Assembly (NCBI GenBank): GCA_026993275.1
Contig: JALWUB010000265.1
Span: 1-5,371 of the forward strand
Length of the DNA stretch: 5,371 bases
Source: Robiginitomaculum sp.
GTDB taxonomy: Bacteria; Pseudomonadota; Alphaproteobacteria; Caulobacterales; Maricaulaceae
Direction: 5' to 3'
Both the position numbers and the translations under genes were made by a program. A model generated the notes under the pieces. The model was not told the origin of the DNA and did not search any database. It was given only the letters and a program-made list of their open reading frames with translations. Each line of letters opens with the position of its first letter. Position 1 is the stretch's first letter. Below, one piece after another: positions 1 through 5,371 of this stretch.

Positions 1-18
1 CCCAACGAAGCCGGTTAG
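1..18 (+). CDS. norC: NorC C-terminus (partial), cytochrome c subunit of nitric oxide reductase
   Basis: Only the last five codons and a TAG stop are present, reading P-N-E-A-G. NorC proteins of alphaproteobacteria commonly end in a short Pro-Asn-(Lys/Glu)-x-Gly tail, and norC almost always sits directly before norB, so position and tail agree. NorC is the membrane-anchored monoheme c-type subunit that receives electrons from periplasmic cytochrome c or a cupredoxin and passes them to NorB. The stop is 13 bases before the norB start, so the two genes are almost certainly cotranscribed. The heme-binding CxxCH motif lies outside the window, so the call rests mainly on context. Confidence 0.62.
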   Translation, partial: PNEAG

Positions 19-24
19 GGGGAG
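18..24 (+). promoter_or_regulatory. Strong Shine-Dalgarno site of norB
   Basis: A purine run GGGGGAG overlaps the last base of the norC stop codon and ends 7 bases before the norB ATG, an ideal spacing. It is the clearest ribosome binding site in the nor cluster. This fits the need for high expression of the catalytic subunit and fixes the norB start at 32. Confidence 0.7.
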
Positions 25-31
25 CAGGACC

Positions 32-1369
32 ATGAAATACCCGTCACAAAAAATCGCGCTTTGGTATTTTGCCATTGCCATGGCGCTGTTCGCCGTCCAG
101 ATCCTGGCTGGTGCCGTTCTGGGCTATATCTATGTGCAACCGAACTTTCTTTCGGTGGTCGCGCCTTTCAACATCATTCGCATGCTGCACACCAATGCCC
201 TGATTGTCTGGCTGCTGCTGGGCTTTTTTGGCGCAGCCTACTACCTGATTCCTGAAGAGACCGAGCGCGACATTCAGAGCCCGGCACTGGCCTATCTGCA
301 ACTTGCCATCCTGGTGCTGGGCACGCTTGGGGCGGTGCTGACCTATGTGTTTCACCTGTTCGAAGGCAATCCCATCCTTGGCCAGCAGGGCCGCGAGTTT
401 CTCGAACAGCCCCTGTGGGTCAAGATTGGCATCGTCGCCGCCGCGCTGATCTTCCTCTACAACATCACCATGACGGTGCTCAAGGGACGCAAGACGGCGG
501 TCGCCAATGTCCTGCTGATCGGCCTGTGGGGCATTGCCCTCTTCTTCCTGTTCGCGCTCTACAACCCCAAGAATCTTTCCATCGACAAGCTCTATTGGTG
601 GTATGTGGTGCACATCTGGGTCGAGGGTGTGTGGGAACTGGTGATGGCCTCCATCCTTGCCTTCCTGATGCTGAAGCTGACCGGGATTGACCGCGAGGTC
701 GTTGACAAGTGGATTTACGCCATTGTCGCCTTGTCCTTGTTCACGGGTCTTCTGGGCACCGGCCACCACTATTACTGGATCGGCACGCCGGGCTATTGGC
801 AATGGATTGGCTCGATCTTCTCGGCGCTGGAAATTGTGCCGTTTTTCGCCATGGTGGTGTTTGCCTTCATGATGGTCTGGAAAGGCGGCCGCGATCATCC
901 CAACAAGGCCGCGATCCTGTGGGCCCTGGGCTCGACCGTGCTGGCATTCTTTGGCGCTGGCGTCTGGGGCTTCATGCACACCCTGGCGCCGATCAACTAC
1001 TACACCCACGGCACCCAGGTCACGGCGGCGCATGCGCACCTGGCCTTTTTCGGCGCTTATGTAAGCATGAACCTGGCGATGATCACCTATGCCATGCCGT
1101 ATCTGCGCAAGTCCGAGCCCTATAACCAGATTCTCAACATGGCCAGCTTCTGGCTGATGGCCAGCGCCATGGCCTTCATGACCTTCACCCTGACCTTTGC
1201 GGGGATTTTGCAAACCCACCTGCAGCGGGTGATGGGGCAAAGCTACATGGAGGTGCAGGACCAGCTCGCCCTGTTCTACTGGATGCGTCTGGGCGCCGGG
1301 CTCGTGTTCATCATCGGTGCGCTGATGTTCCTGTATGCCACATTTGGCCCCAAGCGCGTCAGGGCGTAA
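32..1369 (+). CDS. norB: Nitric oxide reductase subunit B (cNOR catalytic subunit)
   Basis: NorB is the catalytic subunit of cytochrome c-type NO reductase in the inner membrane; it reduces two NO to N2O with electrons from NorC. It belongs to the heme-copper oxidase superfamily but carries iron (FeB) in place of copper. The 445-residue length and about 12 hydrophobic helices are normal for cNOR; there is no N-terminal extension as in quinol-dependent qNOR. By comparison with Pseudomonas aeruginosa NorB, H53 and H336 should bind the low-spin heme b, H334 the heme b3, and H194, H245, H246 and E198 the FeB. The HIWVEGVWE motif (194-202) supplies E198 and E202, equivalent to the known E211 and E215. 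E267 matches the conserved E280. GREFLEQP (120-127) supplies the glutamates (E122, E125) at the calcium/heme-propionate site. All key ligands are present, so the enzyme should be functional. A strong Shine-Dalgarno site precedes the ATG. Confidence 0.97.
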   Translation: MKYPSQKIALWYFAIAMALFAVQILAGAVLGYIYVQPNFLSVVAPFNIIRMLHTNALIVWLLLGFFGAAYYLIPEETERDIQSPALAYLQLAILVLGTLGAVLTYVFHLFEGNPILGQQGREFLEQPLWVKIGIVAAALIFLYNITMTVLKGRKTAVANVLLIGLWGIALFFLFALYNPKNLSIDKLYWWYVVHIWVEGVWELVMASILAFLMLKLTGIDREVVDKWIYAIVALSLFTGLLGTGHHYYWIGTPGYWQWIGSIFSALEIVPFFAMVVFAFMMVWKGGRDHPNKAAILWALGSTVLAFFGAGVWGFMHTLAPINYYTHGTQVTAAHAHLAFFGAYVSMNLAMITYAMPYLRKSEPYNQILNMASFWLMASAMAFMTFTLTFAGILQTHLQRVMGQSYMEVQDQLALFYWMRLGAGLVFIIGALMFLYATFGPKRVRA

Positions 1370-1372
1370 ACA

Positions 1373-1377
1373 GAGGG
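1373..1377 (+). promoter_or_regulatory. Closely spaced Shine-Dalgarno site of norQ
   Basis: GAGGG lies only one base before the norQ ATG at 1379, closer than the usual 5-9 bases. The norB stop TAA (1367-1369) is in the same reading frame, so norQ cannot start further upstream at a usual start codon. A ribosome ending norB would stop 9 bases from this ATG, so reinitiation may help. A GTG at 1397-1399 (codon 7) is the nearest alternative start but has no visible ribosome site. Confidence 0.4.
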
Positions 1378-1378
1378 C

Positions 1379-2179
1379 ATGACCACAGCGCCTTCTGTGC
1401 CCCAGGCTGCACCGTTCTATTGCGAAACCGGCAATGAATGCACGGTCTTTGCCGCGGCTTATGAGTTGAATCTGCCCTTGCTGCTCAAGGGGCCCACGGG
1501 CTGCGGCAAGACCCGTTTTGTCGCCCACATGGCGGCGCGGCTCGGCCTGCCGCTTTATACGGTTTCCTGCCATGACGACCTCACTGCCGCCGACCTGACC
1601 GGGCGCTTCTTGCTCAAGGGCGCCGAGACCGTGTGGCAGGACGGGCCGCTGACCCGGGCCGTGCGCGAGGGCGGCATCTGTTATCTGGATGAAGTGGTGG
1701 AAGCGCGCAAGGACGTGACCGTGGTGCTGCACCCGCTTACCGACGACCGGCGCATCCTGCCGCTGGAACGCACGGGCGAAACCTTGCAGGCGCCGGACAA
1801 CTTCATGCTGGTGGTGTCCTACAATCCCGGCTATCAAAGCATTCTCAAGACCCTGAAACCCAGCACCCGCCAGCGTTTTCTGACGCTCGATCTGGATTTT
1901 CCGCCCGCTGACACAGAAGCGCAGATCGTGGCCCGGGAAAGCGGCCTGGATGCGGACCGCGCCTTGCTTCTGGTGCGCCTGGCCAATCGCCTGCGTGCCC
2001 TGAAAGGCCAGGATATCGATGAGGGGACCTCGACCCGGCTGGTGGTCTATTGCGCGTCGCTGATTGCATCCGGCATGGCCATGGAAACGGCGATTCGCTG
2101 TGCCATGATCGAGCCGCTGAGCGATGATGCCGATGTGCGCGCCGGCCTGCTTGACGTGGTGCAGGCGGTCATCGGCTGA
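1379..2179 (+). CDS. norQ: NorQ, MoxR-type AAA+ ATPase for NO reductase activation
   Basis: NorQ is a cytoplasmic AAA+ ATPase of the MoxR class (NorQ/CbbQ/GvpN group) that works with NorD to make active NO reductase, most likely by enabling FeB insertion into NorB. The 266-residue protein has a Walker A motif GPTGCGKT (38-45), a Walker B motif ICYLDE (100-105) followed by VVEARKD, a sensor-1 Asn in SYNPG (N149), an arginine-rich RQRF (164-167) at the likely arginine-finger position, and sensor-2-like EGTSTR (215-220). The C-terminal part (about 180-266) is the helical lid domain. Length and motifs are standard. It follows norB by 9 bases, and its TGA stop shares one base with the norD ATG, matching the pairing of an ATPase with its vWA partner. 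CbbQ of the CbbQ/CbbO Rubisco activase pair is the closest alternative name, but the nor context decides. Confidence 0.95.
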   Translation: MTTAPSVPQAAPFYCETGNECTVFAAAYELNLPLLLKGPTGCGKTRFVAHMAARLGLPLYTVSCHDDLTAADLTGRFLLKGAETVWQDGPLTRAVREGGICYLDEVVEARKDVTVVLHPLTDDRRILPLERTGETLQAPDNFMLVVSYNPGYQSILKTLKPSTRQRFLTLDLDFPPADTEAQIVARESGLDADRALLLVRLANRLRALKGQDIDEGTSTRLVVYCASLIASGMAMETAIRCAMIEPLSDDADVRAGLLDVVQAVIG

Positions 2180-4116
2180 TGGTGCTCCATCTTTTCGAAC
2201 CGGAAGAAGCGATTGGCGCACTCTGGCACCGGCTCGCCGGTGCACCGCCGGGACCGCCGCGGTTTCCGCAGGCCGGTGTCGCGCTGGCGCAAGTCCGCAA
2301 TCGCCTGGCGGTGTTTTTTCGCGGTCTTGGCGGCGATGGCGCCATGGTCATCAAGAGCGCCAATGCCACGCCTGCGCATTACCGCCTGTCAATGCGCGAG
2401 CGCCTAGGCCATGCCAGCGCCCGTTTCAATGGCCTGCGCGTTGACGGGCAAAGCGTCTTTTTGCCAGGCATCATCGACGCCTTGCCCGATGCGCCGCTCA
2501 ATGAAGCGCTTTATTTCTGGCTGACCGCCTTTGCCGTCTGTGCGCCGCCACAGGCAGGCGCCCTGCCGGATGACCCCCTGCAGGCCGATATTGCACGCCT
2601 GCGCCAGTATTACCGGACGAGCCGGCGCGTGCTGGAATGCTTTCCCGGCCTTGCGCCGCGCTATGAGGCCCTGCGAACAGCGTTGCGCGCCGTGCGCCCC
2701 CTCCGCACCCTGCCGCCGCCGGAGGACGCCATAGAGCGCACCATCAGGGCCATGCTTGGCGCCGCGGTGCACGGTGACAGCCTGCTGGACCTGGTCGAAA
2801 ACGCTGATGCCGGCATCGCGCATTTGCAGGCCCCAAAGGGCTATCGCCCGTTCATGCCGGTGATCTTGTGGGGCGAACGCAGCCCGGATGCCTTAGAGCA
2901 ATCTGGCGCAGAAGGGGATCGCCACGAGGCTGCCCAAAGCGGTGCACGCCCGGCTGCGGCCAGCAGCAAGACCTATGCGGCGCGGCGGCGCAAGGCCGAT
3001 CAGGCAGGCAAAAGGGATGCGCTGCTGTTCAACCGCTTCGAGGCCATGCTGAGCCTGGCCGAAATGCTCAATTTGCGCCGCAGCATAGACGGGGACAGCC
3101 TGGACAATGCCCGCAAGGCCGCCGATGATCTGGACGAGTTGAGCCTTGCCGATGTGGCTGAACGCCCGGCGCACACCATCGCCTTCGATCTCGACCTGGC
3201 GCCGCAGGATGTGGAACACGAGCGCCTCAGCGGGCGTTTTTCCTATCCGGAGTGGGACTATCGCCGCGGCCGGTATCTGCCGGATCATTGCCTGGTCCTG
3301 CACAGCCGCCCGCCAGTGCCATCAGAGGCTGGCGCCTGGCAGCCCGATGCGGCGGCAAAGCGGCGTATCCGCCAGGTCAGGCGGCGCTTTGAAGCCTTGC
3401 GCCCGCGCCGCGAGATATTGCGCCGCCAGCTTGACGGGGCGGACCTGGATATGGATGCACTGGTCAGCGCCCGCTGTGATCTGGCCGCCAATGGCCGTGG
3501 CAGTGATGCGGTTTACCTGCAGGGGCGCAACACCACGCGCGATCTGGCGGTTGCCGTGCTCTTCGACGCTTCACGATCAACCGAAAGCTGGATTGGCGGC
3601 CGCCAGGTCATGGACATTGGCCGCGAGGCCTTGCTGGCGCTCTCCCTGGGACTGGGCGCCAGCGGCGATGAGCATGCGCTGTATGCGTTTTCCTCGCTCA
3701 AGCGGCACAGGGTGTTCGTGCAGACCCTCAAGCGTTTCGATGAACAGCCGGGCGCGGCCATGCTGCGCCGCATCGGCGCACTGCGGCCCGGGCATTACAC
3801 CCGTCTTGGCGCGGCCGTGCGCCATGTGTCACAGCTTTTGCAAAAACGGGCGAAGATGCAAAAACTCCTGCTGGTCATCACCGATGGCAAGCCCAATGAC
3901 CTGGATCATTACGAAGGCCGCCATGGCATAGAGGACACGCGGCGCGCCATTCAGGACGCCCGTCTGGCCGGGCAAGCGGTATTTGGCATCACCGTGGACA
4001 GCAAGGCGCGTGACTATTTCCCATATCTGTTTGGCCGCAACGGCTTTTCCATTCTCTCCCGCCCGGATCGCCTGACCCAGGCCTTGCCGCTGATATTCCA
4101 GCACCTTCTGGCATGA
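2179..4116 (+). CDS. norD: NorD, vWA-domain NO reductase activation protein
   Basis: NorD is the partner of the NorQ ATPase and is needed for cNOR activity; the pair parallels CbbO/CbbQ. The 645-residue length is in the normal NorD range, and no signal peptide or membrane helix is visible, so it should be cytoplasmic. The N-terminal part (about 1-235) is a helical region with a conserved-looking FLPGIIDALPD segment (94-104). A polar, Ala-rich stretch (about 239-274) follows, then a segment with YPEWDY (356-361). The C-terminal von Willebrand A domain (about 455-645) has a full metal-ion-dependent adhesion site: DASRS (D463, S465, S467), T541 in the TRLG segment, and D569 in ITDGKPND. An intact MIDAS suggests metal-dependent binding of a partner, probably NorB or the NorQ ring. 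The ATG overlaps the norQ stop (TGATG), with only a weak GGCGG upstream, so translation is probably coupled. The gene end overlaps norE by 4 bases. Confidence 0.95.
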   Translation: MVLHLFEPEEAIGALWHRLAGAPPGPPRFPQAGVALAQVRNRLAVFFRGLGGDGAMVIKSANATPAHYRLSMRERLGHASARFNGLRVDGQSVFLPGIIDALPDAPLNEALYFWLTAFAVCAPPQAGALPDDPLQADIARLRQYYRTSRRVLECFPGLAPRYEALRTALRAVRPLRTLPPPEDAIERTIRAMLGAAVHGDSLLDLVENADAGIAHLQAPKGYRPFMPVILWGERSPDALEQSGAEGDRHEAAQSGARPAAASSKTYAARRRKADQAGKRDALLFNRFEAMLSLAEMLNLRRSIDGDSLDNARKAADDLDELSLADVAERPAHTIAFDLDLAPQDVEHERLSGRFSYPEWDYRRGRYLPDHCLVLHSRPPVPSEAGAWQPDAAAKRRIRQVRRRFEALRPRREILRRQLDGADLDMDALVSARCDLAANGRGSDAVYLQGRNTTRDLAVAVLFDASRSTESWIGGRQVMDIGREALLALSLGLGASGDEHALYAFSSLKRHRVFVQTLKRFDEQPGAAMLRRIGALRPGHYTRLGAAVRHVSQLLQKRAKMQKLLLVITDGKPNDLDHYEGRHGIEDTRRAIQDARLAGQAVFGITVDSKARDYFPYLFGRNGFSILSRPDRLTQALPLIFQHLLA

Positions 4117-4679
4117 GCACGAAAGCGGAAAATGATGATTGGGGGCCGCTGTCTGCGCTGCCCGGCAATCCGATGATCTGGCTGTTGATCCTGAGCGAAC
4201 TGGTGGTGTTCGGCATTGGCCTGGCCGGGTTCGTCATCGCCCGCGATCTCGACCCGGCCGGTTTTGCCCGCGCCCAGGACAGCCTTGACCGCCTTGCCGG
4301 CGCTATCAACACCATGGTGCTCATGACTTCGGGGCTGTGTGCGGCGCTGGCAGTGGAGGCACGCGGCCGCGGCAGGATTGCCGCATCCCGCGGGTGGCTG
4401 GCCGGAGCGGGCCTGCTGGGCACCGTGTTCTTGTTCATCAAGGCGCTGGAATATCGCGACAAGATCATTCATGGAACCGCCGGGCTAAACGAGACCTTCA
4501 TCACGCTTTATTTTCTGCTGACCGGGTTTCATGCGGCCCACGTGGTCTTGGGCATCATCATTCTGGCGGTTGTTGGCTGGAAGAACACACTGGAGAACCT
4601 GGAGACCGGCGCGGCCTTCTGGCATATGGTCGACCTCATCTGGGTAATCCTGTTCCCGGTTGTTTACTTGATGAGATAG
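4113..4679 (+). CDS. norE: NorE, cytochrome c oxidase subunit III-like accessory protein
   Basis: NorE is an integral membrane protein of the cytochrome oxidase subunit III family found in many nor clusters. It is not part of the purified NorBC enzyme; loss of norEF in other bacteria lowers NO reductase activity, so it is an accessory or stability factor. The 188-residue protein has five predicted helices, roughly 21-43, 62-82, 95-111, 128-155 and 167-187, fitting the short five-helix subunit III forms. Family-like motifs are FIKALEY (108-114), LLTGFHAAHV (135-144) with H140 and H143, and WHMVDLIW (170-177). The ATG lies inside the norD stop (ATGA, 4-base overlap), and no Shine-Dalgarno site is visible before it, so translation probably depends on ribosomes finishing norD. 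Subunit III of a terminal oxidase is the alternative, but no oxidase genes are nearby. Confidence 0.92.
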   Translation: MSTKAENDDWGPLSALPGNPMIWLLILSELVVFGIGLAGFVIARDLDPAGFARAQDSLDRLAGAINTMVLMTSGLCAALAVEARGRGRIAASRGWLAGAGLLGTVFLFIKALEYRDKIIHGTAGLNETFITLYFLLTGFHAAHVVLGIIILAVVGWKNTLENLETGAAFWHMVDLIWVILFPVVYLMR

Positions 4680-4681
4680 TC

Positions 4682-4987
4682 ATGAGCACACGGCAAAACA
4701 GGATTTCCAGAAAGCAATTGCTTGCCGCCTGGCTGGCAATGATGGTGCTTGGCGCAGGCACGGTGATCGCAGGGCGGGTCAAGGCCGAAGCCTCGCTGGG
4801 GCCATTCTGGGCGGCGGCACTGATGGTGATTGCCGGTCTGAAGGCACGGCTGATTTTGGCGTATTTCCTGGGTCTGCGCACGGCTTCCAGGGACTGGAAC
4901 AGCGCATTCACCACCATGCTGGTCATCATCCTGGCCATGCTTCTGCTGATGTTTTATGCGGGCAACTGGCTGCCTGCCCTGCAGTGA
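4682..4987 (+). CDS. norF: NorF, small membrane protein of the nor cluster
   Basis: This 101-residue protein has three predicted membrane helices (about 13-32, 39-63 and 74-97) and a basic N-terminus ([12 protein letters not shown]). The segment [15 protein letters not shown] (52-66) resembles the Lys-rich helix end seen in bacterial cytochrome oxidase subunit IV-like proteins, the family to which NorF belongs. NorF is thought to act with NorE to support cNOR activity or assembly in the inner membrane; its exact reaction is not known. The ATG is 2 bases after the norE stop. The reading frame stays open far upstream into norE, but those codons are only a shadow of norE, and the ATG at 4682 gives a family-like length. 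The weak GATGAG at 4670-4675 may serve as a ribosome site, otherwise translation is coupled to norE. It is the last nor gene here. Confidence 0.87.
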   Translation: MSTRQNRISRKQLLAAWLAMMVLGAGTVIAGRVKAEASLGPFWAAALMVIAGLKARLILAYFLGLRTASRDWNSAFTTMLVIILAMLLLMFYAGNWLPALQ

Positions 4988-4993
4988 GGACAA

Positions 4994-5041
4994 GCAGGCC
5001 TGGCCGCAGACTGCGTGCGCCGCTCACGGCGATGTGCCTGC
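4994..5041 (+). terminator. Possible dyad at the end of the nor operon
   Basis: GCAGGC (4994-4999) and GCCTGC (5036-5041) are perfect inverted copies. They enclose a tight inner hairpin, CGCCG (5018-5022), loop CTCA, CGGCG (5027-5031). Together they could fold into a structured RNA end about 10 bases after the norF stop. No T-run follows directly; the first T-rich stretch begins about 20 bases later. It is therefore not a textbook intrinsic terminator and could be an RNA 3' end stabiliser, part of a Rho-dependent end, or chance in GC-rich DNA. Confidence 0.25.
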
Positions 5042-5070
5042 GATTGCCTTGAATTTGCCAGTTTTATCCC

Positions 5071-5098
5071 TTTTCATCGGCTGCAGGAATTCTATCTT
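5071..5098 (+). promoter_or_regulatory. Weak candidate sigma70-type promoter of clpS
   Basis: TTTTCA (5071-5076) and TATCTT (5093-5098) are separated by 16 bases, each matching four of six consensus bases of -35 and -10. They lie in the AT-rich half of the gap, about 40 bases before the clpS start, which is a sensible place. An alternative pair is TTGAAT (5049-5054) with TTTCAT (5072-5077), spacing 17. Neither is strong, and the choice is a guess from sequence alone. Confidence 0.25.
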
Positions 5099-5124
5099 AA
5101 GAGTATGGGCACAGCATGCCCTGC

Positions 5125-5136
5125 GGAGAATAGAGG
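5125..5136 (+). promoter_or_regulatory. Ribosome binding site fixing the GTG start of clpS
   Basis: GGAGA (5125-5129) lies 9 bases before the GTG at 5139, a good distance. A second purine block GAGG (5133-5136) is only 2 bases away. Upstream codons in this frame remain open but I see no nearby in-frame ATG with a ribosome site, so GTG is the best start. Confidence 0.55.
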
Positions 5137-5138
5137 AC

Positions 5139-5371
5139 GTGAGCGACAAAACCCCCAAATTCCCTGGCAAGACCGGCAACACCCCGCAGACCGGCGTTGT
5201 TGAAAAGACCCGCACGCGCACCCAGCGGCCCTCGCTTTACCGGGTGCTGCTGCTCAATGACGACTACACGCCGATGGAATTTGTCGTCGAATTGCTGGAG
5301 CACATTTTCCACAAATCGCGCGAAGAAGCCGTCGCCATCATGCTGAACGTGCACCAGAACGGCGTCGGTGT
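5139..5371 (+). CDS. clpS: ATP-dependent Clp protease adaptor ClpS (partial, 3' end cut by window)
   Basis: ClpS is the small cytoplasmic adaptor that recognises N-degron proteins (bulky N-terminal Leu, Phe, Tyr, Trp) and delivers them to the ClpAP protease. The 77 visible codons give a flexible, polar N-terminal tail (1-30) rich in Thr, Lys and Arg, then the start of the ClpS core with [19 protein letters not shown] (33-51). By comparison with E. coli ClpS, N40, D41, M46 and H72 match the binding-pocket residues N34, D35, M40 and H66, so substrate recognition looks intact. HQNGVG (72-77) is the family motif at which the window ends; about 30-40 residues should follow. Translation starts at GTG with a Shine-Dalgarno site upstream. 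It lies 151 bases after norF on the same strand and is probably transcribed from its own promoter. clpA often follows clpS and may lie just beyond the window. Confidence 0.93.
   Translation, partial: MSDKTPKFPGKTGNTPQTGVVEKTRTRTQRPSLYRVLLLNDDYTPMEFVVELLEHIFHKSREEAVAIMLNVHQNGVG

Larger units (their letters stand above)
4988..5138 (+). other. Intergenic region norF-clpS
   Basis: This 151-base gap is the only substantial non-coding stretch in the window. Its first half is GC-rich with inverted repeats. Its second half (about 5049-5105) is clearly more AT-rich, with T-runs at 5062-5065 and 5071-5074, as expected for a promoter region. It probably holds the end of the nor transcript and the promoter of clpS. 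Short open frames that cross it are not convincing as genes. I see no clear FNR/NNR-type TTGAT-N4-ATCAA operator in it. Confidence 0.6.

Noticed and set aside
44..2245. A very long (733-codon) open frame on the minus strand opposite norB and norQ.
   Set aside because: Its product is full of His, Gln, Gly and Arg with no recognisable domain, and it lies antisense to two genes with complete conserved motifs. Long antisense frames of this kind are common opposite GC-rich genes, where few codons give a stop on the other strand.
3839..3865. Direct repeat TGCAAAAAC at 3839-3847 and 3857-3865.
   Set aside because: It lies in the norD vWA coding region, where both copies encode similar Gln-Lys segments in frame. 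It is too short to suggest an element or regulatory site.
3146..3931. A 261-codon + strand open frame inside norD in another frame.
   Set aside because: The product is rich in Arg, Trp, Cys and Ser with no domain, and norD in the main frame has a full vWA domain over the same bases. It is a shadow frame.
4337..4681. An upstream in-frame extension of norF, starting inside norE.
   Set aside because: The extension overlaps well-conserved norE and its translation has no membrane or family character. The start at 4682 gives a normal NorF length.
5049..5060. A possible half-site of an FNR/NNR operator (TTGAAT and TTGCCA).
   Set aside because: No matching inverted half-site ATCAA lies at the right distance, so it does not form an FNR-type palindrome. 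The operator controlling nor should be upstream of norC, outside the window.
5015..5203. A 62-codon open frame spanning the norF-clpS gap.
   Set aside because: It overlaps clpS in another frame, has no good ribosome site, and its composition is Arg- and Cys-rich like a chance frame in GC-rich DNA.

Overview
The window is the 3' part of a denitrification gene cluster: the genes for a cytochrome c-dependent nitric oxide reductase (cNOR) and its assembly proteins. The visible order is norC (last five codons only), norB, norQ, norD, norE, norF, all on the + strand. After a 151-base gap comes the start of clpS, cut by the window end. The DNA is GC-rich. The complete norCBQDEF order and the sequence style of NorB, NorQ and ClpS fit a proteobacterium, most likely an alphaproteobacterium. 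That placement is an inference from gene order and remembered family sequences, not from a search.

Layout: 1-18 is the end of norC. 32-1369 is norB, the 12-helix catalytic subunit with all heme and FeB ligands present. 1379-2179 is norQ, a MoxR-type AAA+ ATPase. 2179-4116 is norD, a large protein with a C-terminal von Willebrand A domain and intact MIDAS motif. 4113-4679 is norE, a cytochrome oxidase subunit III-like membrane protein. 4682-4987 is norF, a small three-helix membrane protein. The genes are tightly packed: 13 bases between norC and norB, 9 between norB and norQ, a 1-base overlap norQ/norD, a 4-base overlap norD/norE, and 2 bases between norE and norF. This points to one transcript with translational coupling. 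Its promoter, and any NNR/FNR/NorR-type operator, should lie upstream of norC outside the window.

How the genes work together: NorC (membrane-anchored cytochrome c) passes electrons to NorB, which reduces 2 NO to N2O at a heme b3/FeB site. NorQ and NorD form an ATPase/vWA pair needed to activate the enzyme, most likely at the stage of FeB insertion. NorE and NorF are accessory membrane proteins that support full NO reductase activity. ClpS, the N-degron adaptor of ClpAP, is a separate housekeeping function that happens to be the downstream neighbour.

I see no mobile element, CRISPR array, RNA gene or broken gene. This looks like an intact, well-known operon. The findings are modest: translation-start architecture, a possible dyad in the norF-clpS gap, the closeness of clpS, and a variable segment in NorD. 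I do not see evidence of an undescribed system.
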